From Lepidodermella squamata (lineage: Eukaryota > Gastrotricha), in assembly GCA_047495785.1 (NCBI GenBank), contig JBLDXI010000001.1, positions 2,666,001 to 2,730,000 on the forward strand: a DNA stretch of 64,000 nt, read 5' to 3'. This document shows positions 1 through 12,600 of this stretch, one piece after another. The stretch's first letter is position 1. Each line of letters starts with the position of its first letter. Under the pieces are notes generated by a model. It had not been told where the DNA came from. It was given only the letters and a program-made list of their open reading frames with translations, and searched no databases. The position numbers and the translations under genes were made by a program.

Positions 1-459
1 CCTATGATTATAGTTGAGAGGGGACATAAAAGGTGAATCTAGAGGTGAAGTTTTTCGAGACCTTTCTAGAACATTACGATGTTTGATTAGATAAGGTTGC
101 CAGACGAATGAGGCCAACTGTAGGTCTGGCAAAGAGTTGGAAGCACGAAATAGAAACTGAGATATTTCTTGTGGGAAATGAGTTCAAGATCAAACACAAA
201 GGCGACGGCACTTAACGTGTAGTTGGTTACAGTGAGCCGGGAAGGTACAGTGAGCTACCTATGATGACGCCAAGATCGATTGCTTCTGTCACCGAGTTGA
301 TAATATGAGCGACGAGAATACCGCTGACATTCATTGCAGGCAGTTCGTTTTTAATTCCAAGTAATTTCGGTGTCAAGACATCCTCTGAGTCTTCTCGTTT
401 AACTTCAGGCTATTTAACCGTAGCTAATAGTCAAGTTGCTGCGAAGGTTTAAGGTTAGT

Positions 460-771
460 TGCATTTAGAGGGGAGCACTAGCCTAGAGGATAAGGAAGCT
501 AGCCTATGTGCATGAGGTCGTGGGTTCAACGCCCGCTGACCGCTGACGTCGCCCGACGCCCGACAGTGGTTTAGCAATCCACTGATGAGTAAAAAAATTG
601 CTACTCGAGTGTAATTTGAAAAAATTGCTCGGGGCTCTCTGGGGCTACGGGATGTATGCTCTAGAAGAGGGCGTAGGGACCAACGCCCGGCCTCGGCGTT
701 CGGTACACTGAGGTAGATGTATGCCACCGTAAAATAGCTTACAGGAGAATGTGAATGAGATGCATTTAGAG
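460..771 (+). mobile_element. tRNA-derived SINE with target-site duplication
   Basis: The segment 471-760 is flanked by a perfect 11-bp direct repeat, TGCATTTAGAG, at 460-470 and 761-771. This is what target-primed retrotransposition leaves behind. Near its 5' end a tRNA-like promoter can be read: a box A-like TAGCCTAGAGGATAAGG around 480-500, and a box B-like GGTTCAACGCC around 523-533. The body after the tRNA-like head is GC-rich and the 3' end is A-rich without a long poly(A). There is no coding potential. I infer a SINE mobilised by a LINE encoded elsewhere; the family is not recognised. Confidence 0.72.
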
Positions 772-1636
772 CTTCGCTTCGACTGAGGAAATTGAGTCAC
801 CGGTGTCGTCCGTGTAGATAAAAATACCGCAGTCAGCAGGATCAGTTACCAGACTCAACAGTTCGATCAAGTAAATCTTAAATGGTAAACAGAAGAGAGG
901 AGAGGCCCCAGAAGAATTCTTTGTGGGCGTCTCATTGCACAGTCTTCTGGTTATCTTTTGACCTTGGAAAAGCATGCGGAAAAAATCATGAGTAAGTAGC
1001 AAATTTTTAGTTGAGTTTATAACTACAATTATATTTTGTTATATATTTTGAATAAATAATGTTTAGCGAAAAAATTCAAACTTCGAAAACCCGCGCGCTT
1101 AAAAGGGTATTCGGAGGACCTATAGCAGCTGTGGGGGTTTTTCTCTTAAGCTTTTGAGAACCTAAGACTGTGACCTGCTCTCATCACGAAGACGTTAGCT
1201 TCTAGCCTTTAGAAGCATGGCGAAATGTCACGTTATATGCCACGATTTCTAGCCCTGAAAGATCGGTTGCCACTGATGTGGTTTTGTTAATGTCAACATT
1301 GAAGATTGCGGAATTATTTTTTGACTCAAGACTCAAGATAAAGATAGAATTTGATCTTTGATCTTTAAGCTGTTGTTCGTCTCTGCTAGTTTTATATTCC
1401 CCAGTATCCAGCTTCTCAGCTCTGGGCAGTTTCCTTTTGTCTGTGATTTTATTCACAAGTCGGAGTCGGATGAAAGAATCTCTAAGAACGTTTCTACGGT
1501 ATTACTTCGTAAGTCTTTTTTGTGTTTATCTCTCACTCTTTTCATTTCTATTATTTTCTCCTGTTTTTCACTCTTATAACGATAATTAAGTGCTGCTGCA
1601 CGTTTTACATCTTGTCTTCTAGACTTGAATCTTCGA
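772..1636. other. intergenic, no gene seen
   Basis: No reading frame here shows recognisable protein features, and no RNA gene is apparent. The last few hundred bases probably include the promoter and 5' UTR of TMEM223. The first 459 bases of the window are equally featureless to my reading. Confidence 0.5.
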
Positions 1637-2404
1637 ATGTTGTTAGCATTGCGATCTTTCCGTGTGCCATGCGGTGGTTTTAATCGCATCTGGGCTACCC
1701 CACTGTCTTCGTCGGCTGTTAAGTGTGCACCGCCGAAGTTTCGAAATATCGAGAAAATCACTGGTGACGGCGAAGCTACAAATGAGTTTCCCGAATTGAA
1801 GTTTCTTGCTAAAGACTCGAAGCTTGAGAAATTGCGGTTAAAGGATAATGTATCAGCTGATAATATCCTGATTTATCGTGCCCCCAACGGCACCCGCCTC
1901 GTCGCTACCTACTTGTCAGTGCAAGTTCTTGGTTTGCTATTGCTAGGACTGTGTGGGCATTATGTCTATGTTCATTCGGCTGATCTGCTGTCGTCATTCG
2001 CTGACATCGATGTTGATCCGTTACCGGCCGCATTTTGCACTTGTATCTTCTCACTAATTGTTGTGCTATCGACTAGAGGAATTCTTCGCCGCTCGCCTCT
2101 GCGGATATATCTTAACCCAAATTCGAATGAGTTTAAACTGATCAAATTGTCCATGTTTCTAAGTCACCAGCGAATTTCGTTTACTCCGAAAGATGTGAAG
2201 CATTTTCCGAACTCAAGCTATTTTTCCGCGTTATACACCGGATCTGCTAAAATTCGAAATAGCTACTATTACCTCGATCCAGAATATTTTGCCAAGCCCG
2301 CTTATTACAACCTTCTGATGGGAAAAAGTTGGGATGAAAACGATGGCTCGTCTGAAGCCTCTTTGAGGGAAAAACGTCGAATGGCCAAAAGTAGAATGCT
2401 TTAG
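1637..2404 (+). CDS. TMEM223: TMEM223-like mitochondrial inner-membrane protein
   Basis: This is a single-exon gene of 255 codons. The frame stays open 12 nt further upstream to a TTG, so the ATG at 1637 is preferred. The N-terminus is rich in Arg and Ser and lacks acids for about 25 residues, as in a mitochondrial presequence. Two hydrophobic segments (around residues 88-112 and 128-148) are joined by a short acidic loop. They are followed by the family-like soluble tail that begins LRIYLNPNSNEF. In animals TMEM223 is an inner-membrane factor of cytochrome c oxidase biogenesis that associates with mitoribosomes. The assignment rests on topology and remembered similarity of the DNILIYRA and post-TM regions. 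The laminin gene begins only 105 nt downstream on the same strand. Confidence 0.66.
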   Translation: MLLALRSFRVPCGGFNRIWATPLSSSAVKCAPPKFRNIEKITGDGEATNEFPELKFLAKDSKLEKLRLKDNVSADNILIYRAPNGTRLVATYLSVQVLGLLLLGLCGHYVYVHSADLLSSFADIDVDPLPAAFCTCIFSLIVVLSTRGILRRSPLRIYLNPNSNEFKLIKLSMFLSHQRISFTPKDVKHFPNSSYFSALYTGSAKIRNSYYYLDPEYFAKPAYYNLLMGKSWDENDGSSEASLREKRRMAKSRML

Positions 2405-2509
2405 GATTTTAAGTATTTTTGCTGCTTGTTCCGAGTAAATCGGTTTAATCGCTAATCGGTAAATGTCATGATTCAACGTATTGTCTTTGCTTAGGTGTTA
2501 GCATTTTCC

Positions 2510-5500
2510 ATGTTGTATCTAGTAACACACAGACCAACGTGGATTTGCTGTTTTGCGTTCTTAACACTTTTCGATTCAATATTAGCTGGTATGTTTATTC
2601 GCACATGTTTAATTAATAGTTAATTATTTTTCCTTGATCTTTAGGCAGTAGATTACACGCGCGCTCCTCGTGGATTCCTAAAAGCTGCGAAGCCGAACAA
2701 TGCTACCCATCCACCGGCGATTTGTTAATAGGACGCGAAAGACAACTGAGAAGCACATCGACGTGTGGTCTGAATGGCCCAGAACGATTTTGCACTGTCA
2801 GCTCGGAGCCGCTTCATCGAGCTCCACAGTGCATGCAGTGCGACTCCACAAAGCCGTATCACAGTTCGAGAAATACGCGAAGTCATCGTATTGAGAATAT
2901 TGTTACACCAAATAAGAAAGACCCAAATAGATGGTGGCAGTCGGAGAATGGCGTTGAAATAGTTGCTGTTCAACTTGACCTCGAGGCTGAATTTCATTTT
3001 ACTCACTTGATGATGCGGTTTAAGGTAAGACGCGGAGTTTAACTGCTCATATTAATGTGAATTTTTCGTGAAAATTTCAGACCTTTCGGCCTCAATCAAT
3101 GCTGATTGAACGATCTTCAGATTTTGGCAGGAATTGGAAAGTTTATCGGTATTTTGCGGATAATTGCACTGCATTTTGGCCTGGAGTTCGTGTCGGGCAG
3201 CCTTCAAGTTTCGCCGAGGTTGTATGCGACGAGCGATACTCAGCAGAAACTCCGTCTTCTAATGGCGAAGTTGTGTTTCGCGCATTGCCGTCTGCAAATT
3301 TGAGCAACCCATGGGCTGAAGAAGTGCAAAATTTGTTGAAAATTACCAATTTACGTATCAATTTCACCAAACTTCGCACGCTCGGTGACGATTTGCTCGA
3401 TAACCGACGCGAAGTGAAAGAGAAATACTACTACGCCGTTTACAACATGGTCGTCCGAGGCAGCTGTTCTTGCTACGGTCACGCTGCTAATTGCGTTCCG
3501 CTGGAAAACTTGTCTCATGATACGCCGAATATGGTCTATGGCCGCTGTAATTGTACCCACAATACTCGCGGAAATAATTGCGAGCAATGCGCTGATTTCT
3601 ATTGGGATGCGCCTTGGAGACCTGCTATTGGTGCGAATCCAAACGAGTGCAAAAGTGAGTTGAAAGAATTGCGTTTAAACAATTTTATGGCGGATTCTTT
3701 TTGAATTAGAGTGCAATTGTAATCAGCACGCATCTCGCTGTCACTTCGATGCTTCAGTTTATGCTGCTAGTGGGTTGACGTCCGGCGGTGTTTGCGACGA
3801 TTGCGGCGATAATACCGAGGGTATTCATTGCGAACGCTGTAAGCCGCACTATTACCTGGTCGATGGACGGCAAATCTTCGAAAAAGACGCCTGCCAACCG
3901 TGCGATTGCGACCCGGCTGGACAGTCACAGGAATGCGATTGGCTGACGAATTTAGCCCTGGGCCTCAAGGCTGGTCGCTGCTATTGCCGGACGAATGTTG
4001 GCGGGCCTCGTTGTGACACATGTAAAGGTGGTTTTTACAATTTGACGCGGGAAAATTCGGACGGTTGTCAGGCCTGTGACTGCCACTGGCCTGGTGTTCT
4101 GCGAATTTCTGAGCTTGAAACGGCGACATCACCAGGCGAAGGCGAGTCAGACGATCTTCAACTACCCCCGTGCGACCCAGTAACCGGTGTTTGCACCTGT
4201 AAACGAAATGTCATGGGCGAGCGGTGTCAAGAATGCGTTTCCTACCACTACTGGAAACCGCCAGAAGAAACAGCTATGCCGCAAGATACCGAGGGTTGCC
4301 TACCTTGTGACTGCGATTTGGGCGGCGCGTTTGGTAGCCAATGCGATCTAACCACCGGTCTATGCGGCTGCAGGCCTAATATTGTCGGTCGGAATTGTAA
4401 TCGGACAGAATCAAGCTACTGGCTACCGAGTCTTGACTCGTTACGTCTCGAGGCTGAAGACGCTGTTAAGACAAAGGGCAGGTCGAAAACTGTTGAAATT
4501 GGCCCAAATACCCTGGGCGTTCGAGCTCAACACACTGGAACTGGTCATGTTTTGATTTGGGACGGTACTACTTTGGAATTCAACGATGTCCGAGTGCCTT
4601 TCCCGACTCATTACGACGTAGTTCTTCGCTACAAACTCGAGGGCCGTTTTCCTTGGCGGCAACTTGAAATTAAGCTGAACCGAACTCAACCAGCGTATGA
4701 AGGCGCTGGAATTTGCTCGAATGTCAAGCCGGAAGAAGACAAAATCGACCTTGAGTACTCAGGTTTCGAGTTGAACCCAACTAAAGGTGCCTTTCTCGGC
4801 ATGAAAGTCGGCACGTTCTGCCTGGAACCCGAACTGATATACGGGCTGACGTTACGGCTACCGGAAAACAGCCAACCTGAGTCAAATTTGTTTCTAGAGC
4901 TTGATTCGATCGTTCTGATGCCGGCTCAATCGCAGATTCCGTTGTTTCAAGTCACTACGTCAGAGGTCGAGTCGATTCGAGACGAATTCACGCGCGAGAA
5001 ATGTGCTGAGACACTGTTCAATGTCAACGACCCTGCTTCAGATTTGAGCCCGATTTGTCAGAAATTGATTTTCAGTGTTGTTGCCAGCATGACCCCGGCG
5101 CTTCCCTGCGACTGTGACCCGTTAGGATCTGCGTCTAACGAGTGCTACCATTTAGGTGGGCAGTGCCCGTGCCGCAAAAATTACATCGGCCGGCGGTGTG
5201 AACGTTGCGCGCCTCATACCTATCGCCTGGGTAGTTCAATCGATTGTATTGAATGCGGTTGTTCAGACCTCGGCTCGTTGCACCGATCTTGTTTCAACAC
5301 GACTGGTCAATGCCCGTGTCACGACCTAGTTGAAGGGCGGACGTGCGATAAATGCCAAATAGGCTATTTCGGCTTCCCGAGATGTCAAGAGTGCGCTTGC
5401 AACGGCCTGGCTGAGCAGTGCAGTGAACCGGACGGTGTCTGCCTGAATTGCCGAGAACATACAACCGGGCCCCATTGCACGACTTGTAATGCTACCTTCT

Positions 5501-8500
5501 ATGGCGACCCGTTGCGATATCGTGAAATGGGCTGGGATACGCCGTGTCGAAAATGTAACTGCCCCGGAATACCACCCCATGGTCCTCAGCACGCTGATTC
5601 TTGCTCGCTGGTTACTAACTCACCAGGCGGGTCTTCTTCGACCAGTGTCGTGCCGCAAGATTTTGCCTGTGATTGCCACAAAGGCTACTCTGGTCAGTAT
5701 TGCGACCAGTGTGCGGCGAATTACTACGGAAAACCAGCTAGTACCAACCCGGAAGACGCGTGCCGTCCGTGCGAGTGTAACAGCCACATCGATTTGAACG
5801 AGCCGGGCAATTGTGATCCGTCGAATGGCAAGTGCTTGAAGTGCCTTCATTCAACCGTCGGCGATCGTTGCGAGAAATGCGCGCAGTTTTTCTGGGGAAA
5901 TGCCGTCGATTCGAACGTGTCACCCGCCGATCGCTGCAAGCCCTGCTTGTGTTTTGTTCTCGGCGTCAACGTGACCGTCGACTGCCCGAGTGCGAGCGAA
6001 TGGCGCGATGGCTACGGTCAGTGCTCTTGTGAAACGCTGACCGGTCGGTGTCGTTGCCTGCCGAATGTTACCGGCGACCAGTGTGACCAGTGTCTACCTG
6101 CACATTACGGCCTGGCGACTGGTACGGGCTGTCTGCCGTGTCAATGCGATCCGGTCGGCGCTGAGGGCGAGAAATGTACTGATGAAGGCGTGTGTACCTG
6201 CAAGGAAGGATTCGGTGGTCTCCGATGCAATCAGTGTGCTGATGGAAAGGTACGTCATCCGTTTTAATTTTTTTATTTCGACTAATCCTAAAAATGCTTC
6301 AACTGTGAGAAAGGTGCTTCGCAAAATTTTGATTTCTTCCAGAATTCGAAATATTTTTTGATAATTGTAATTTTTGCACCTCCGAAATAATCAATACCAT
6401 AGAGGCATGGTATTGTGGATCTGAACGGTTTTATTGTCATTTTAACATTTTCTCGCCGATTTCTGGGTCACCCTGGTGGATAGGCTTGACGTAGAAGGGA
6501 TTTTCTGGATATCTCTTTTTAAATTAGCTGATTCAAACGTAGCTTCAGATAATGAGCCAGTTGCTTATTCGTTCGTTGCTCATTCGTTGCCCGAGCACAA
6601 CTTGAAACTGTTTGGCGGGAACCTGCCAGCACGGCCTCGCCCGCTCTACCTCTGAGGATCTACTCTACCTTTGAGGATCAAGGTCGATCCCATATATATC
6701 AGGCTCAGAAGTTCCGAAGAGGCTAGACGTTCCAAGTTCCAAAACCCATCTTAATATTCTTCTAGAAAACGTTGATTCACACTAAGATCAGGCTTCTTTT
6801 GAGAAATCGGCAGTTTGTTTGAGTAGAGTTGAGTTAGCTCATTCGATCGATCGATGATCTCCACAAATAATCTGAAAAATTTAGCGAGGAATGTTGATTT
6901 TAGTGCTGGAATTATTCAGATTCATTTTGTTTCTCTCGAAAAAATTATTTTCTACATTGTCTCGTGATTCATTCAGTACTCGTTAATTAAACAATTTCTT
7001 TCTTAATTTTAGTGGGGAAATCCGCATGCGAATGAATGCGTCGATTGCGACTGCGACCCGGCCGGAACCATAGCGAACACGTTCTGCGAGAAGCAGAGCG
7101 GCCAGTGTCAATGCCGACCCGGAATCACCGGCCGTCGATGCGATCGTTGTGCCCGGGGCACTACCGGTGACAACCCGAGCGATTGCAAGCCGTGTGGCGA
7201 GTGTTTCGACAACTGGGACGCATCTCTCAGCCAATTGAAAGGCAACGCTTCGAATTTGTACGTCGAAGCCGAACGAGTTCGCCGTACTGGTGTCAGCACA
7301 GCTTTTGCCGCCGAATTTTCCGGGGCTGAAAATGCGATTTCAAACGCGGAGAAAGCGATTTCAGCTTGGCCTGTTCTCAAAAATGACTACGCCGCTCTTC
7401 GAAAACGGATCGGAGCTATGGCTGGGGAATTGATGAATGGAGATGGGTGTGACGATAGCGATGATGAAGAAGACCCGTTGTTGGCCAGTACCAGCACTGT
7501 CGCCCCGGCGAAACAGCTTACTGTGCTAAAATTGTGTCTCGTTGGTAAGCAAGAGACGACTTTGCTCGGCGAACTCGACGTCTGGGGTCGGACTGCCACG
7601 GAAATAGCTGCCCGGATTGAAAATATGCAATCAGAGGCGAAAAGCTACAAATTGAACGCGACTAAAATATTCGACGCCGCTGACGCTGGTGCGAATCGAA
7701 CCATTGCGGAAGAGGCTGATCTGGCGAAAAAGGACGCCGATGCTATCAACCAGCTGAAGAATCGTCGCGAAGATCAAGCTAGGAACAAGCGCATTCCGTT
7801 GGAAGACTGGTTCTCACAAAGCCAGTCGCGTCTTGTCGACAACGCCCAGTCGCTGTCTAACGATATTGAATCGTTGTCTAAGGACGTTGCGAATTTCGAG
7901 CAGAATCTAGGCAACGCCTCTAGCAAGTTGTGTCTCGGCGAGTCGCAGCAATGCAGCTTGTACATGAAAAACGCGCAGACCGCACTGCAAGACGCGAGAA
8001 ATTTGATTCAGCAGCGAAATTCCGAGGCAGACGGCCGTTTGACTGTCCTCAACACGCAAGTCGGCCGATTGTCCGAAATGAGTACAGCCGCTACGAATTA
8101 CCTTGCCCTTGGCCAGCAAGTCTGTGGCAAATTAAATCAGTCGAAATCGGATGTTTCGGCGATTTTGAAGGAAGCCACATTACTACTTCAATGCAGTAAG
8201 GCGGAACGCGAGGACTTGCAGTGTGGAGCTCGGGCTGAAGACCTGCAAATGATTGTTGGCAAACTGGACGAGATCAAGATGGTGGTTGAGGATAACGAAT
8301 TGAACGCGCTGATCTCAAACCTGACCCAGGCGGCGAAAACGATAACGTCTGACACCGATATCGCTAGAATGTTAGCCGAAACAGAGCCGCATCTTGAAAC
8401 AGCTGAGAAACTGAAATTACTAGCAGAAGCGCTGGAAAATGACACGAACTCAGTCTCTGGTCTGTACAACAATCTTGCTGATCAGATGGTTAACACCGAG

Positions 8501-9190
8501 AAGGCGCAAATCGATATGGAAAGTGATATCGACAACAGTTTGATCACCCTAGCAAGTGCTCGCGAGACGTTGAAACCGCTTCAAACTTCAGGTTTGGCCG
8601 ATATCAATGATCGGAATTCGGAAATTGAGCGCAAGGTTGACGCATTGAAGGCGGAGGCGACCCAGTTGCATGGCGAGTACGTTGCCGCTGTGAATTCGAT
8701 TACCCGACTTGACACCCAGTCTGCGAATGCAAATCGGCGCAATCAAACGGCCCACGCGAATATGACTGAGTACAAAACCCGCCTTAATGAACTGGCAACT
8801 CGCTTGAAAGTCGGAAAACCCGGCGAGTTGGGGCCGTCTTTCAACGCATCGCAAGGGGTTGCGAGTAAACTAGCGGCCCGAGCTGCGTCCTTAGCGACTG
8901 AATTAAGCCGGCTGAGGGGTCGGCAAATTCAGGTCTTGAGCGATTTGGATAATTTCAAGCAAAAAGGAGCTAAGCAAGAGCAGGCTTTGCGCGAGATTAC
9001 AACCAACATTCAAGAGGCGCTGAAGAAACTGGCAGCTCTTCACAGCCATCACGCAACTTGCAGTCGAAGCCAACCTCGACCTGGTGGAGGAGCCGCTCCG
9101 TTTTCGATACCAGGCGCCCAACAACCGCAATTGAGGCCGAGATTTGAAGTGAATCGTCGAAAACGGCATCCGTATCAACCAGATTTGTAA
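2510..9190 (+). CDS. LAMB: laminin subunit beta
   Basis: Five exons (2510-2588, 2645-3024, 3081-3654, 3710-6249, 7013-9190) join in frame into 1,916 residues. The first exon encodes a signal peptide. An N-terminal LN domain covers residues about 30-279, then laminin EGF-like repeats start at GSCSCYGHAANC. A domain IV of beta type (LF, about 578-805, opening with YWLPSLDSLRLEAED) identifies a beta rather than a gamma chain. A second EGF-like array runs to about 1265 and a long alpha-helical coiled coil to about 1880. Beta chains pair with alpha and gamma chains in basement-membrane trimers. The usual C-terminal cysteine is present (HHATC). It is followed by an unusual 37-residue tail rich in Pro, Gly and basic residues with an RRKR. 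Length is slightly above the roughly 1,790 residues of vertebrate beta chains. Confidence 0.95.
6250..7012 (+). other. long intron of the laminin gene
   Basis: This 763-nt intron lies between GTACGT and TTTTAG and is much longer than its neighbours of 55-56 nt. It contains a small tandem duplication near 6645-6680 (CTCTACCTYTGAGGATC twice). No gene or clear transposon was seen in it. Confidence 0.6.
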
Positions 9191-9685
9191 ATTGTGTACA
9201 TTTATGAAGTTGTCTATTATTTATGCGATTGTGCGTGCTTGTTTTCCTGCACAGGTGATTTTTTTTAAGCTGGACTTTTTTTCAAACTGCCAATATTGTA
9301 AACCTTTTGTCTCGAAAAAATCAAAATAATGCCCGAATTTTCTAGCTCATCGTTTTTTCTCTGGATGACTCATCTCGCTACCTGTTCACCCGGCGATTTT
9401 TGTTGGCGTTTTATACCCGTGTTTCACTGAAGAAAGAAAATTGCCGGTTGTTGTTTTTTTAATCACTGCTCAATCAAATTTTGGTCATTTTAGTGCTGCT
9501 CATCGAACTTCCGTTTTACACTTCTGCCATGTTTTTAGCAATTCTCTTTTAATTGAAAATTGATACTTTGTACTAAAAATATTTGATGATAATTGATGAT
9601 GAATACATTTGTTTGCTTCGCGGTTTTTATACGAAGTCCTCAATTTTTTTGTCACAACGTAGAATTTTTGAGAATTAAAATCGAG
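9191..9685. other. laminin 3' UTR and NUP85 upstream region
   Basis: This is T-rich non-coding sequence. A reading frame continuous with the first NUP85 exon opens at ATG 9593, so an N-terminally longer NUP85 of 31 extra residues is possible. Nothing else was identified. Confidence 0.4.
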
Positions 9686-12600
9686 ATGAACGTCGGAACG
9701 GCAAAGCCTTTTGTCCGCTGGGACGACCTGGACTCTGTCATTTTTGGCAACGACCCTAAAGCTAGAAGAACTGGTTGGTAATTTTGTGGGCTCGGTTGGT
9801 TGAATTTAATGAATTGCTCAACATCATTCAGGCAATCGTTCGGCTGTTCCTGTTTTGGGAGAAATATCGATGACAGACAAAACGCTGGCTGAAACTAACA
9901 TCACAGAATATCGGCGATTAGTCTGCGAATCTTACAGTAGGTAGAATTTGTTATATGCCAAGAAGGAGTTTTCAAGTGTCGCGGTTTTTTTCCAGAATTT
10001 TTCACGAATTTTCACAGTCAAATTCAAATGAATGAAGACGTAAAACCTGACCGGTTTGTGAGATTGCAGTAACTATATGGAGGTCTAATTTTATATTTAG
10101 AGCGATATCGCCAAATGAAGCCAAGAAAATGTGTCTTTTGTACTCTGAGCTCTTGCAAACTGTGCTAATAGAGAAAATTGGTAATTTTAATCTCCTTTGA
10201 ATAAGTTTGAAAAACAGCGACTGGATTTTTCAGACAATATTGCCGATGAACGAGATCAGCAGTTCTGCACTGAGCTCAAAGTTTTCGAAATGTTCCTATC
10301 GTTATCGTCGTTTGTCATTTTTGGCGGCTGTAGCCGGCCTCAAGGCAATAGCTCTGGTCTGTGTTATGAACTTGCCGAATGGATCAAAATGCGTCAGCCA
10401 TGCGGAGATCAGCTCCGTGATGCTTGCCTCAAAGTAACCCCGCCGAATCGGTGCGAACACTTCTGGCCAGCTGTGAGTTCGAAATTTGTCATCATTTTCA
10501 TGTTGATTCATATGTTACGCCTCAAGGTATACTCTTTGCTCATTGTGGGCGATTTGTATGGGGCTGTTCATTTATTGCGACTTCACGAATCGAGTCATTT
10601 AACGGATTTCGGCGCTGCGGTCGAGCTAGTCGAAGCTTTTGCTCGCCTTCACGCCGATTTAGCTGGTCTAGCCGAAGAAAATGACGCTCAAAACGCGTCG
10701 ACGATCATGTCGCCGACATTTGGCACTCAATCTCGGTCCGTTTTCACGGCCCTGCAAAACCAGTGGCACAGCTTAACGGACGCAGCGAGAGTTATCGCGC
10801 AGAGAATGTCGTCGAATGGCGAAAAATCGAGTGGCGGCGACTGGGCGGCTCGGTTGCTTGTTGTAGTTGAACTACTCGCCGGAAGAGAGTCGGCTTTCGC
10901 CGATTTGAAGCCGCACTGCGACGCCTGGTACCAGTTGTTGGTGCCGCGTCTTCTCTACATCGACCCGTTCGTGACGTGTAGTAGCGGCGAAACGACATCT
11001 GTGAGGACGCCGACGACTAAAACGCCGCAGAGTGCTAATGATTTGACGAAGCACGCAAAGGTATGGCGTGTATTAGCCACAGATCGATAATTTTTACTGT
11101 ATTTTTACTTTAGTGGTGCTTAAGTTACTACTTCGGCCCTTCGCCTGCCTTGTCACCTTCCGACAGTTTGTTCTATTCGCTATTTACTCGCGACCTGGCT
11201 CAACTTGCCAAAGGAATCGGGTAAGGCTATCTTTTCTCACAATTGAAAAACCGAAACTAAACATTCAACCGAGACATCCCGAAATTCATAAATTTTTTAC
11301 ATTGTTTAATTTACATAAAATTTTCTCTATTATTTGAGCACAAGTAACAAAACGGGAGTAAAAGTACAGTAACAACAAAAGAGCAAATTTCCAAGCTTGG
11401 CGCTAGCCGGAGGAGGATCATTCTGAGACCGATCCTAATCAGCCCGGAATTATCTTATGATAAATCGGATTTTATAATAATATTATGTAACAATTTTTTT
11501 TCGTAAATCATAGGTTTAGATCATTAGACGGGCACACAGGCCTCTTACGCTAACCCAATAAAATTTTCCAAGCTCCAAGTTCAGGTATTTCTGTCTTGAG
11601 AATGTCGGTCAGATCATCTGCATTGCCTTCTCCCATGCCAAAGATGATTGCACAGTTCGAAGCCGTTCCTCCTCAATTTGGTTCACCTTGATGTTACATT
11701 CGCTGTTGTCAAGTTCAAGTTGAGTTTTCGAGCGTTTCGAGCATTTCGATCCGCTGGGCAATCTCGGCTGTGTGATGTGCCTTGAGGCGTTCCTCAACAC
11801 CAGCGATTAATTTTTGGAGAAAATCTTGTCCCTCCTTGTCAAGCGGCATTTCCGTTGTTGACACTCAGCCAGTATCGTATTCGCAGTTCAGAGATAAAGA
11901 TAAACTTTTTATTTCCGAAAATCGGTTGAGCGTTGATATTTCCAGCCGGTATACCACCTTTTACTTGTTATCGATGAAATAACAGTCGGATTTAATTAAG
12001 CTTTAATCACTGTAAAAATACTCTCATGTATACATTTTTGTTGTTGTTGATAATTTCAGTGAAAACTTCAGTAATTGGTGGCTATTGGCTCATCTCATGG
12101 ATTTACTCTACTTATCCGGTTCCGTATTAGAGCAAGGCGGCTGGATCGTCTCCAGCACGGTCACTCTATCTGCCTCGAAAGCACCTGTTCAGCAGCAACT
12201 GACCTTTCACATGTTGTCAGAAATGCGAAATTTCGCCGTTCTCGAATACGCGCTATCCTTAGCGAATGACAGCGATTTATGGCCGATTTCAGCCGGATAT
12301 CTATCCGAAACGAATCCTGTGATAATTACAGGTGATAATTACGGGAACAAACGGTCGAGTAACCCAAGTGGACCCGAACTGGCGTCATACCTCATTCGAC
12401 GGGCTGTTAATCGCTTCCCAGAAAGTCTAGACCGAGCGCTAGATCTGTGCAACCGCCTTAACTTAGCGGAATGCTACGCCGAGCTTTGCATTGCCGAGTC
12501 CAATCGACTCTTCGCATTGGCCAAGACAATCAAACAAAACGACTACGACATGCAGGGTTGTCGTAGGGAGTGGCTGCTAATTTCAGCCTTGTCCTGGGCA

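Noticed and set aside
30-60. A stretch resembling the AGAGGTGAA segment of 18S rRNA
   Set aside because: Only about ten bases match and neither flank continues as rRNA, so this is chance similarity.
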